A DNA stretch of 57,526 nt from an uncultured Acetatifactor sp. (GTDB taxonomy: Bacteria > Bacillota > Clostridia > Lachnospirales > Lachnospiraceae), in NCBI GenBank assembly GCA_910585665.1, contig CAJUFI010000005.1, forward strand, positions 1 to 57,526, written 5' to 3'. Of this stretch, positions 33,399 to 43,577 are shown in pieces. Position numbers and translations under genes: made by a program. Positions within the stretch are counted from its first letter, which is position 1. Each line of letters starts with the position of its first letter. The notes below the pieces were generated by a model. The model ran no database searches and was not told the origin of the DNA. It saw only the letters and a program-made list of their open reading frames with translations.

Positions 33399-33557
33399 AA
33401 TTGCCAAAAAAGAAAACGGCAATTATCTCAGGAACTGATGGATTTGAAGAGAAAGAAAAATGAAACTTTGCGGATTGGTGACAGCCGGGAGAGAATGCCG
33501 GAAAGGATAACGGCAATCCTCCCAGGAACCGATAATTTGAAGAGGGAGAAAAATGAC
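33371..33557 (+). repeat. 96-bp tandem duplication at a gene boundary
   Basis: TTTGCGGATT at 33371 and again at 33467 begin two head-to-tail copies of about 96 bp, diverged at many positions. Copy 1 contains the stop of the upstream gene and a decayed ribosome-site/ATG. Copy 2 holds the working GAGGGAG and ATG of the next gene. Confidence 0.7.
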
Positions 33558-34650
33558 AGAAAACGATTTCAGCGGGGCTTCTTGTAACAGGGCATCCGAT
33601 ATTTCATCCATAGTGGCACGTATGCTCCGCAGCCGGATTTCCAGAGAGATTGCCCCTGAGACATACGGATTCCTGGACACGAAGGAGCAGCTGGGCCAGC
33701 ATGTGATTCTGCTGGGGCTGGGCGGCAGCTATTCCTATGGAACCGCCGGAGAGGGCAGCGACATCGACATCCGCGGGGTGTCCCTGAACAGAAAATCGGA
33801 TTTAATCGGATTGACGGCACATGAGCAATATGAGGACGAAAATACGGACACCGTAATCTTCTCTTTCCGAAAGATGATAACCCTCCTCATGAGCTGCAAT
33901 CCCAACACGCTGGAGCTCCTGGGCCTGAACAGGGAGCACTATCTGTACCTGAACGAGATGGGCCAGGGGCTTGTGGACAGGGCGGAGCTCTTTTTGTCCA
34001 AACGGGCGATACGCTCCTTTGGCGGGTACGCGGACGCGCAGCTTAGGCGGCTCCAGAACGCGCTGGCCAGAGATGCCTGTCCACAGAGCGAGAGGGAGGA
34101 GCATATTTTCCGCTCCGTGCGGAACGCCATGTATGATTTGGAGCAGCGCTACGGAAAGTTTGAAAACGGCTTTTTGAATCTTTATATCGACAAGGCCGTC
34201 AACCCGGAGCTTGAGACAGAGATTTTCATGGATGCAGAACTAAAGCATTATCCTTTACGGGACTACAAAAATCTGTGGAACGAAATGCATAATATTGTAA
34301 AAGACTACGACAAAATCGGGAAGCGCAACCGGAAAAAGGACGACAACCACTTGAACAAACATGCCATGCACCTGGTGCGGCTTCTGATTATGGCCGTGGA
34401 CATCGTAGGAAAAGGAGAAATCCGCACCTACCGCAGCCAGGAGCATGAGCTGCTCATGAGCATCCGTAAGGGAGAGTATCAAAAGGAAGACGGCACGTTC
34501 CGTGAGGAATTCTACGAAATTGTCAGCGACTATGAGAGACAGCTGGACGAGGCGGCGCGGCACACGAAGCTGCCCGACGAGCCTGACATGGCGGCAATCC
34601 AGAGATACGTCATGGCCGTGAACGAGAGGGTGGTAAGGGATGAGATATAA
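33553..34650 (+). CDS. polymerase-beta-fold nucleotidyltransferase (COG3541/RlaP-like)
   Basis: A 365-residue protein. The catalytic core is LGGSYSYGT followed by GSDIDIRGV at about residues 57-77, giving G-S and D-x-D. The remainder is helical, with KDDNHLNKHAMHLVRLL at about 255-275, a conserved feature of this group. The family is predicted to transfer nucleotides to RNA or protein; its biochemical role is not settled. The ATG follows GAGGGAG. It overlaps the next nucleotidyltransferase by 11 bp, so the two are probably translated together and may act as a pair. Confidence 0.8.
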   Translation: MTENDFSGASCNRASDISSIVARMLRSRISREIAPETYGFLDTKEQLGQHVILLGLGGSYSYGTAGEGSDIDIRGVSLNRKSDLIGLTAHEQYEDENTDTVIFSFRKMITLLMSCNPNTLELLGLNREHYLYLNEMGQGLVDRAELFLSKRAIRSFGGYADAQLRRLQNALARDACPQSEREEHIFRSVRNAMYDLEQRYGKFENGFLNLYIDKAVNPELETEIFMDAELKHYPLRDYKNLWNEMHNIVKDYDKIGKRNRKKDDNHLNKHAMHLVRLLIMAVDIVGKGEIRTYRSQEHELLMSIRKGEYQKEDGTFREEFYEIVSDYERQLDEAARHTKLPDEPDMAAIQRYVMAVNERVVRDEI

Positions 34651-35437
34651 GGAGTTCGAAGGCCCCATAGAGGAGCTGGTACGGCAGAAGCTGGCAGAGA
34701 TAGAGGAAAAGGAACAGGTAAAGATACTGCATGCCGTGGAGTCCGGCAGCCGCGCCTGGGGGCTGGCCTCCCCGGACAGCGATTACGACGTGAGGTTCAT
34801 ATATATGCGGCCCATGGAATATTATCTGGGCCTGAATCCCAGGAAGGATTTCATCGACTGGGAGCTGGATGAGACACTGGACATCAACGGATGGGATCTG
34901 TCCAAAGTCCTGCAGCATTTCCATAAGTCCAACGCCGTGATGTACGAGTGGGCGGGCTCCCCGGTGGTATACGCCACCACGCCGGAGTGGGACAGGGTCA
35001 GGGAGACGGCCCTCCCTTATTTTTCCTGCAAAGCGGCCATGTACCACTATTACGGCACGGCCAACAAGAACTACCTGGAGCACCTGACGGCGGACGCGGT
35101 CAAGTACAAGAAGTACTTCTATGTACTCCGCCCCCTGCTGGCCTGCAGATGGATTGACGCCAAAGCCTGCCCGCCGCCGGTACTGTTCCGGGAGCTGGCT
35201 GAGGAGATGCTGGATGAAGACATGAGACCCATCATTGCGGACCTGACGCGGAGAAAGATGCAGATGGCGGAGAGCGAGAAAGGCGAAAGGGTGGAGCCGG
35301 TCAATGCCTATATTGCGGAGCAGCTTGCCTGCTTTAAGCAAAAGACCGATTCCATGGAGGACGACAGGAAGGCGGACTGGCAGGATCTGAACAGGCTGTT
35401 CCTGGAGCTGGTATCTTCACTGGCATGCAGACAGTGA
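34640..35437 (+). CDS. RlaP/YcgL-like nucleotidyltransferase
   Basis: A 265-residue protein with VESGSRAWGLASPDSDYDVR at residues 33-52, a textbook polymerase-beta nucleotidyltransferase site (GS, then DYD). The downstream YYGTANKNYLEHL and VKYKKYFYVLRPLLACRW segments are typical of the COG3541 RlaP group, some of which are linked to RNA repair. It is the third nucleotidyltransferase in a row, starting inside the second. A palindromic promoter and a decayed HEPN gene follow. Confidence 0.82.
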   Translation: MRYKEFEGPIEELVRQKLAEIEEKEQVKILHAVESGSRAWGLASPDSDYDVRFIYMRPMEYYLGLNPRKDFIDWELDETLDINGWDLSKVLQHFHKSNAVMYEWAGSPVVYATTPEWDRVRETALPYFSCKAAMYHYYGTANKNYLEHLTADAVKYKKYFYVLRPLLACRWIDAKACPPPVLFRELAEEMLDEDMRPIIADLTRRKMQMAESEKGERVEPVNAYIAEQLACFKQKTDSMEDDRKADWQDLNRLFLELVSSLACRQ

Positions 35438-35494
35438 AAGGGTCGGTGGGGAACAACAGGAAGCGCAGGAGAAGGCCTTCGTATCAAAAAATGC

Positions 35495-35567
35495 TTGCCA
35501 ATCCGCCATGGCTCTGCTATACTACATTCAAAAGCATATATCTTTTGAATCTGCATGGCAGAGCCAT
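35495..35567 (+). promoter_or_regulatory. promoter embedded in a nested palindrome
   Basis: TTGCCA (35495-35500), 17 bp and TATACT (35518-35523) form a promoter. ATGGCTCTGC (35508-35517), in its spacer, pairs perfectly with GCAGAGCCAT (35558-35567). Within, ATTCAAAAG (35526-35534) pairs with CTTTTGAAT (35542-35550). It may be an operator, or the transcript may begin with a hairpin. The genes downstream are decayed. Confidence 0.6.
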
Positions 35568-35722
35568 ATCTGGAGGGATTCTTTCCCGTCTGACTTCAAA
35601 CGAAATCTATGCTTTTTTGCTCAACCATTAAAAATATACGGAATTTCGTAAGGAGGGCAGAATGGACTGGAAAGAAAATGCCGGAGACAGGGAGTGCTGA
35701 AGGGCAAGGAGGGCTTATTCGG

Positions 35723-35922
35723 ATGGACAATATGAAAAATATGTGGGACTTTCCCGTGATGGAGGGAGTCTCCTTCCAAAAGGCCAATCGGGTGCACCCG
35801 CTGATGCAGGCGAGGGTCGAAAAACTGATGCAAGGATGGACCTGGAAACGGCGAAGACCTTGTGGAAGACCACCTGGGATGATGAAATGATGTTGAACAA
35901 TGCGGCATATCATTTGCAGCAG
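35723..35922 (+). pseudogene. frameshifted, truncated HEPN-domain gene
   Basis: The start ATG 35723, after AAGGAGG, reads MDNMKNMWDFPVMEGVSFQK up to about EKLMQ. The sense then continues one frame over as MDLETAKTLWKTTWDDEMML and NNAAYHLQQAA. LNNAAYHLQQAA is the core of minimal HEPN proteins, which pair with nucleotidyltransferases in MNT-HEPN systems. The reading ends abruptly at 35922, where an unrelated fragment begins. So it carries both a frameshift near 35830 and a 3' truncation. Confidence 0.6.
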
Positions 35923-35974
35923 GCGGCAAGACCCAGGCAGAGTATCATCAGGCGAAAGCCTTATGCAGAGAACC
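35922..35974 (+). pseudogene. 3'-end fragment of an Rpn-type nuclease gene
   Basis: These 53 bases match the end of the Rpn-type gene at 39495-39547 at about 44 positions (my count). In frame they read GGKTQAEYHQAKALCREP, against GGKTQAEYQQAKVICRKP there. The fragment is joined directly to the broken HEPN gene. Confidence 0.7.
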
Positions 35975-36036
35975 GCAACAGCCCAGGCAGCCACATATCA
36001 GGGAACAACCCGTACCGTAATTGAATAGCGACTAAA

Positions 36037-36084
36037 AACAGGGTGTAAAGGCTTTGGCGGGTTGCCAGGCCCTTACACCCTGTT
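36037..36084. terminator. strong hairpin, terminator-like on the minus strand
   Basis: AACAGGGTGTAA (36037-36048) pairs perfectly with TTACACCCTGTT (36073-36084). A T run follows only when read on the minus strand, so it suits minus-strand termination, or simply insulates the sigma-factor gene downstream. Confidence 0.55.
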
Positions 36085-36259
36085 GATTCTCCACATCCTG
36101 CTTCAAAAGAACATTCACAAAAGAAGATTCCCAAAAAACGACACGCGAAACAGAAAGAATATTTTCCTGATGATGCAAGAAAACAAAGCCGTGCGCCTGT
36201 CTAATGTTTGAAAGGAGGCGCAAGACGATGTACGATAAGGGCAGAAACGGAGGAGGAAA

Positions 36260-36838
36260 ATGGTGCATGGACAGAGCATGGCGCTGACATATGCCGGGCA
36301 GCAGGAGCGGACAGCGCTGACAGAGGACGGCATGGAGCTGCTGATCCGCAGGTACGGGGACTCGCTTCTCCGCCTGTGCACGCTCTACCTGCGCGATCCC
36401 TATCTGGCGGAGGACGCGGTGCAGGACACCTACCTGAAGGTATGGCGGCACTACCAGGGATTCGAAGGCCGGGCCTCGGAGAAGACCTGGATTACCAGAA
36501 TCGCCATCAACACCTGCAAAAGCTATCTTGCTTCCAGCTGGCGGCAGCGCGTGGAGACCACGGAAGTCACCCGGGTGCTGGAGGAAGGATTGCAGAACAG
36601 CAGCGGAAATCAGGACGCCTATGAAAAACTGAATAACACCATGGATCTGATGAAAGAAATCATGGAACTGAAGGATAAGTACAGGCTGGCCATACTGCTG
36701 TACTATTATCAGGAACTGCCGGTTCCCGAAATCGCCAAGATTATGGGACGGCAGGAGAGCACAGTGTTCACGTTGCTGAAGCGGGGCAGGGAACAGTTGA
36801 AAAAGAAGCTGCCCCGGGACTCTAAGGAGGTGCTGTAG
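36260..36838 (+). CDS. ECF-type RNA polymerase sigma factor (1)
   Basis: A 192-residue group IV sigma factor. Region 2 is at residues 25-95 (LRDPYLAEDAVQDTYLKVWR, with the polymerase-binding DAVQDTF-type motif). Region 4 is at 130-185 (LAILLYYYQELPVPEIAKIM, then ESTVFTLLKRGREQLKKKL). There is no region 1 or 3. The ATG follows GGAGGAGG. The stop abuts the ATG of a membrane anti-sigma protein, the usual partner that holds such a factor inactive until a signal arrives. A hairpin TGCGCCT/AGGCGCA (36192-36222) lies upstream. The cognate promoter sequence was not found directly in front. Confidence 0.92.
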   Translation: MVHGQSMALTYAGQQERTALTEDGMELLIRRYGDSLLRLCTLYLRDPYLAEDAVQDTYLKVWRHYQGFEGRASEKTWITRIAINTCKSYLASSWRQRVETTEVTRVLEEGLQNSSGNQDAYEKLNNTMDLMKEIMELKDKYRLAILLYYYQELPVPEIAKIMGRQESTVFTLLKRGREQLKKKLPRDSKEVL

Positions 36839-38170
36839 ATGGAATTCAGAGAAAATGTTGACAATCTGATGTCAAATGTGAAAGTGAGTCAGAAGCTGCA
36901 AAAAGCGATTCTGGAAGCCAATCCGGAAAAAACAGGAAATCAGGCGATGAAATCTATGGCCATTGCATACAAAAGGCCGGCAGAAGCAGAAGGAGGCATG
37001 GATATGGGACATAGAACGGACATGGAAAACAGAAGAAACACGAGAAATACAAGAAACAGGAAGAGACCCTTGTGGAGACAGGCCGCAGTGCCCGCCGCCG
37101 CAGCTCTCCTGGTGATGAGCACCATGTACGTAGGGGCGGCATATCTGATAGACCACACCCCGCTGCGGGACATCTTTACCGCCAGGGACGATTCCGCCCT
37201 TCCTGTGCCGGAAGCCCAGCAGCGCCCGGACATCTATGGGGAAATCTTGGACGACGGCTTTGTCTCTGGGGAGAACCAGGCGGAAGCGGGGACGCAGGCA
37301 GGGGAAAGCGGCGCAGTGGAGACCCCGGCCCAGGAGGAATCCCAGGCGCCCCGGGGAAAATACGGGGAAATCGTCATGGACAATGAGCTGTTCTCCATCG
37401 AAATACTGGAGGTTACCTGTGCCGGACGGGAACTTACCGCCAGCTATATCCTGACGAAGAAGACGGATCAGCTCCAGTCGGTACATGTGAGCATTGACAA
37501 TGACTACATGGGTCAATGGAGGGACGGCCTGGCCGGGGAGGAATATGACACAAGCAGAAGCCTGATGCGCAGCGGCTTCGGGGATACCTTCCCGCGGAAC
37601 AAGCTGCCGGAGGGATGCGGATATGAACTGGCGGAGAACCAGGAACTCTGCATCATCACACAGCTGGGAAAGACAGACTACGTCTCCGGAACCTATACCC
37701 TGTACGCGGAGACCTTTTCCTATGAAGCGCCGGCTGTGGAGGACGGAGGGGAGTCCTACCAGTTCGTGGAGATTCCGGATGAGGATATCCGGGAGGGCTT
37801 CTACAGGACTTCCATTGAGATTCTGCGCAGCGGAGACTACGGGCTTGCCCTGAACGGAGCGCTGGACAAGACGGAGGAGCAGGTTCATTTTGACCAATAC
37901 GATATCTATGTGTCGCCCCTGACGGTATACCTGACCATGGAGGGAACCTACCAGGGAGAAGTATCTGAGATATGGGGCATGCACAGGAGCCATAAAATCA
38001 CAATCGGCTTCGCGGACGGCACCGAGACCCAAACCACCGTGCTGCTGAGCGGAATGGGATACGGCAAGGGCGAAATCGATGTGGACATGAGGGCTTCCTT
38101 CGGCACCGCCATCGACCCGGATTCCATCGTCAAAGTCATGCTGGACGACATCCTGCTCATGGGCGAGTAA
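36839..38170 (+). CDS. membrane anti-sigma factor, DUF4179-like
   Basis: A 443-residue single-pass membrane protein. A cytoplasmic N-terminus (1-80) has the sigma-binding part and an Arg/Asn-rich tract. One helix lies at about 83-103 (AAVPAAAALLVMSTMYVGAA). A large extracytoplasmic sensor domain follows, with the DUF4179-type pattern GEIVMDNELFSIEILEV and an acidic linker before it. It directly follows the sigma gene with no gap. The TAA stop is the first part of hairpin element C. The signal is unknown. Confidence 0.85.
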   Translation: MEFRENVDNLMSNVKVSQKLQKAILEANPEKTGNQAMKSMAIAYKRPAEAEGGMDMGHRTDMENRRNTRNTRNRKRPLWRQAAVPAAAALLVMSTMYVGAAYLIDHTPLRDIFTARDDSALPVPEAQQRPDIYGEILDDGFVSGENQAEAGTQAGESGAVETPAQEESQAPRGKYGEIVMDNELFSIEILEVTCAGRELTASYILTKKTDQLQSVHVSIDNDYMGQWRDGLAGEEYDTSRSLMRSGFGDTFPRNKLPEGCGYELAENQELCIITQLGKTDYVSGTYTLYAETFSYEAPAVEDGGESYQFVEIPDEDIREGFYRTSIEILRSGDYGLALNGALDKTEEQVHFDQYDIYVSPLTVYLTMEGTYQGEVSEIWGMHRSHKITIGFADGTETQTTVLLSGMGYGKGEIDVDMRASFGTAIDPDSIVKVMLDDILLMGE

Positions 38171-38216
38171 GGAGTTGTCTACAAATAACTGATACAAGTC
38201 TATGGCGGTTTTCCAC
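38168..38216. repeat. partial hairpin element, copy C (opposite orientation)
   Basis: TAAGGAGTTGTCTACAAATA, starting at 38168 and followed by ACTGATACAAG, matches the complement of the right end of copy A nearly base for base. The agreement fades after about 48 bp, and no left end is present. The element supplies the stop codon of the anti-sigma gene. Confidence 0.65.
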
Positions 38217-38251
38217 GAGATTGAGCCACACCGGAAAATGTGCTATTATTT

Positions 38252-38283
38252 CCCTGGGCCGAGCCATCGGCCCGGGGTTTTTA
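38252..38283 (+). terminator. rho-independent terminator of the sigma operon
   Basis: CCCTGGGCCGA, loop GCCA, TCGGCCCGGGG, then TTTTT. A stable GC-rich stem with a T run, 82 bp after the anti-sigma stop. Confidence 0.85.
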
Positions 38284-38314
38284 CCTGAAAAAGCGGTTCG
38301 TACAGATGTTCTTC

Positions 38315-38343
38315 TTGACAACTCCGCCCTTATATACTATCCT
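38315..38343 (+). promoter_or_regulatory. probable promoter of the Rpn-type gene
   Basis: TTGACA (38315-38320), 17 bp and TATCCT (38338-38343). Confidence 0.45.
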
Positions 38344-38500
38344 TATTCTAAAGCAAGAAATCTAATCTCTGTTTCTTTCTGATGTTGAATGGCATCTCTG
38401 CCGTTTTTCACTGGAAAAAGCGCAACCAAAACACCAAAACAAAAGCGGCGGGGACCAGGAAGTGTAGCCTACGTCTCCCTGCCGGAAAGGAGGAAAGTCG

Positions 38501-39551
38501 ATGGGACTGCAAAACGAAACGATGCTGTCCTACCTGGATGACAACCAGAGGTTCGCCGACCTGTTCAACCAGCTGTATTTTAAGGGAAAGCAGATAGTGG
38601 ACGCTGACGGGCTGGAGGAAGCATCGGAGACCTACCGCGGGAAGCCGGGGGAGAAGGACAGCGGGAGGATAAGGGACATCAAGAAGCGCCTGAAATCCGG
38701 CCGGGATGAAGGTACTGGCTGTGGAGAGCCAAAGCGAGATAAGCTACATCATGCCCTGGCGGGTCATGGACTACGACTGCCGGGAATACGGCCGGCAGAT
38801 CAGGGAGGCCCAGAGGGCCAATGAAGCCCTGGACAAAGCCGGGGAGAAGGTCTACGCGGATGCCGGGGAGCGGCTGTGCAAGGTGCGGAAGGAGGAGCGT
38901 TTCGCCCCGGTCTATACGCTCTGCCTGTACCACGGGGAGGAGGCCTGGGACGGCCCCAGGAGCCTGAAGGACATGATGGACTTCGGAGACGAGGAACCGG
39001 AAGAGGGAGACAGGCAGACGTGGGAGGAGTGCTTTGCGGACTATCCCCTGCGCCTGGTCAGTGCCTGCGAGCCCATGGACTGCTCAGGATTCCGGACATC
39101 CCTGCGGGACTTGTTCGAAATCCTGCCCTACCGCAGGGACAAGGAGCGGCTGAAGGAGCTCCTGGAAAGGAATCCCGCCTACCGGAGGATGGACGAAGAG
39201 ACCGCGAGGACAATCGGTGTCCTGATGGGGATAAAGAATTTTGGCGAAAACGAAGAGAGGTTTAAGACAGAGGAGGGATATGATATGTGCCAGGCCATAC
39301 GCGAAATGATGGAGGACAGCAGACAGGAAGGGATTGCGGAAGGAGAGGCCCGCGGAGAGGCTCGTGGTGAGGCTCGCGGAGAGGCTCGTGGTGAGGCTCG
39401 CGGCGAAATCAAAGGAAGCGCTAGCCAGATAATCGAGATTATAGACAATATAAGGAAAGAACTCCACTGCTCCCTGGAAAAGGCCTGCAAGGTAGGAGGC
39501 AAGACCCAGGCTGAGTACCAGCAGGCGAAGGTTATATGCAGAAAACCGTGA
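38501..39551 (+). pseudogene. Rpn-type (PD-(D/E)XK nuclease/transposase family) gene with a frameshift
   Basis: The first frame (from 38501, after GGAAAGGAGG) reads MLSYLDDNQRFADLFNQLYF and ends in IKKRLKSGRD. The second (from 38706) begins MKVLAVESQSEISYIMPWRV and goes on to the end. In intact family members these parts are continuous (RDIKMRLKSG-x-KILAVENQ). The +1 shift near 38700-38706 therefore splits one gene. The tail has RGEA repeats made by a 12-bp unit (39345-39405), typical of this family. Rpn proteins promote recombination-like events and are often present as several decayed copies; a 3' fragment lies at 35922. Confidence 0.75.
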
Positions 39552-39875
39552 CAATTTATATATGCAGCGATCAAATCTTGCCCATAAACCGGATAAACGG
39601 CATGACTTGCTGTGCTATGTGACCGGCAGGAATTAAATGCCGTTTATATAGATGAATAACAGAGAAAAAGCCACATAAGAAACACAGTCAAGGTATCAGC
39701 TCCCGGCCCAGCTCTCTGCGCCAACGGGAAGAATGCAGGCAAGGATTTTCCCGCGTCTCCCCCAAAATCTACTATACAAAATAAAAATAAGTGATATAAT
39801 AGACGCTAGGAAAAAACAAGCATCAAAAGCCCCGGCGTTCCCAGAGGGCTTTCGATAAACCGGGAGGAAGAATAC
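39552..39875. other. region before alaS with hairpin and -10 box
   Basis: No gene. ATAAACGGCAT (39593-39603) pairs perfectly with ATGCCGTTTAT (39637-39647), a possible terminator or processing stem. A TATAAT at 39795-39800 is the likely alaS -10; the -35 (CTATAC at 39772) is poor. A T-box leader was looked for and not recognised. Confidence 0.5.
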
Positions 39876-42530
<2,655 letters not shown>

Positions 42531-42627
42531 GGCGCAAATAAAGTTCCGCAATCCGTGCCTTTCCCTTGGTTCCAATCAGAAATTAATATGTACTCAATAC
42601 CTAAAAGCCTTGTAATTGCTAAGCATA

Positions 42628-42669
42628 AGATACCGTTGCCAGCCATGGGACCGGCAGCGGTATCTTTTT
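42628..42669 (+). terminator. rho-independent terminator after alaS
   Basis: AGATACCGTTGCC (42628-42640) and GGCAGCGGTATCT (42653-42665) pair with one G-U, followed by TTTTT. Confidence 0.85.
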
Positions 42670-42741
42670 GCAGGATGGGGGCTGAGGGTCGGATTCATTT
42701 GCGCATGAATAAGCGGCTCTCTGGGAACGCTTTCACGATTG

Positions 42742-42771
42742 TTGCATTCAAAAAAAGATTCATGCTATAAT
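42742..42771 (+). promoter_or_regulatory. promoter of the Uma2-family gene
   Basis: TTGCAT (42742-42747), 18 bp and TATAAT (42766-42771), about 95 bp before the ATG. Confidence 0.55.
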
Positions 42772-42867
42772 GCCCAGGGAGAGGGCATGGAGCGGCGGAC
42801 GCCCATTCAGCGCGTGTCTGGCTGATGAAGCAGGTGTCCGCGGAACTGTAGATGGGAGGAAGGGTTT

Positions 42868-43440
42868 ATGGCGTTACCGGCAGAAAAGGCAAGATATACG
42901 TTTGCGGATTCTCTCGCATGGGAGGGGGACGGGCGTATGGAAATCATCGACGGCGAGATATTTATGATGGCTCCCCCGTCCAGCACCCATCAGGAAATCA
43001 GCATGGAGCTTTCCAGGCAGCTGGCGAATTATCTGGTGGGAAAGCAGTGCAGGGTCTATCCGGCTCCTTTTGACGTCCGGCTTTTTGAGGAGGACGGGGA
43101 CGCACCGGAGGACGTTGACACAGTGGTCGTGCCGGATATTTCCGTAGTGTGCGACAGGGATAAGATAGATGAGCGCGGCTGCAAAGGAGCGCCGGATTTG
43201 GTGGTGGAAATCCTGTCCCCTTCCTCCCTGCGGACTGACAGGCTCATAAAGCTCCGGTTATATCAGCGGGCAGGAGTCAGGGAATACTGGATCGTAGACC
43301 CTGAGAACAAGTCGGTACAGGTGCTTTTGCTGGACGACAGCGGGACATTCCGGCCATATGAGGACTATGGGCGGGAGGAAATCGCCAGGGTCCAGGTGCT
43401 TGACGGATGTTTTATTGAACTGGATAAGGTGTTTTCCTGA
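42868..43440 (+). CDS. Uma2-family (DUF820) putative endonuclease
   Basis: A 190-residue protein of the PD-(D/E)XK superfamily. It shows RMEIIDGEIFMM near the start, THQEISMELSRQL, then VVPDISVVCD (metal-binding Asp) and GAPDLVVEILSPSS (E-x-x, the catalytic hydrophobic strand), and YQRAGVREYWIVDPE (Tyr/Glu pattern). All are diagnostic of the family. Its biological role is unclear; related genes are very common as scattered single genes in bacteria that take up DNA. GGGAGGAAGG precedes the ATG. Confidence 0.88.
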   Translation: MALPAEKARYTFADSLAWEGDGRMEIIDGEIFMMAPPSSTHQEISMELSRQLANYLVGKQCRVYPAPFDVRLFEEDGDAPEDVDTVVVPDISVVCDRDKIDERGCKGAPDLVVEILSPSSLRTDRLIKLRLYQRAGVREYWIVDPENKSVQVLLLDDSGTFRPYEDYGREEIARVQVLDGCFIELDKVFS

Positions 43441-43480
43441 TACGTATTGATAATTTTAAGAAATGAAATACCAAAAACAT

Positions 43481-43509
43481 TTGTATTTTCAGATATTTTG
43501 TGCTATAAT
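43481..43509 (+). promoter_or_regulatory. promoter of tig
   Basis: TTGTAT (43481-43486), 17 bp and TATAAT (43504-43509), about 70 bp before the tig ATG. Confidence 0.65.
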
Positions 43510-43577
43510 CCTAAAATGACTGTGAGTGCGTCTGCCGATGGACCGGACGCAGGCGATTGAAGGAGGAAAACGTAAAA

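Noticed and set aside
36192..36222. TGCGCCT/AGGCGCA hairpin over an AAAGGAGG site before the sigma gene
   Set aside because: A 7-bp stem can arise by chance, and the nearby ATG (36228) opens no convincing gene; kept only as a note in the sigma entry.
39345..39405. Regular repeats that could look like a small CRISPR
   Set aside because: They are a 12-bp in-frame RGEA-coding tract within the Rpn-type gene, without spacers.
39552..39875. T-box riboswitch before alaS
   Set aside because: No T-box core sequence or antiterminator was found in the leader.
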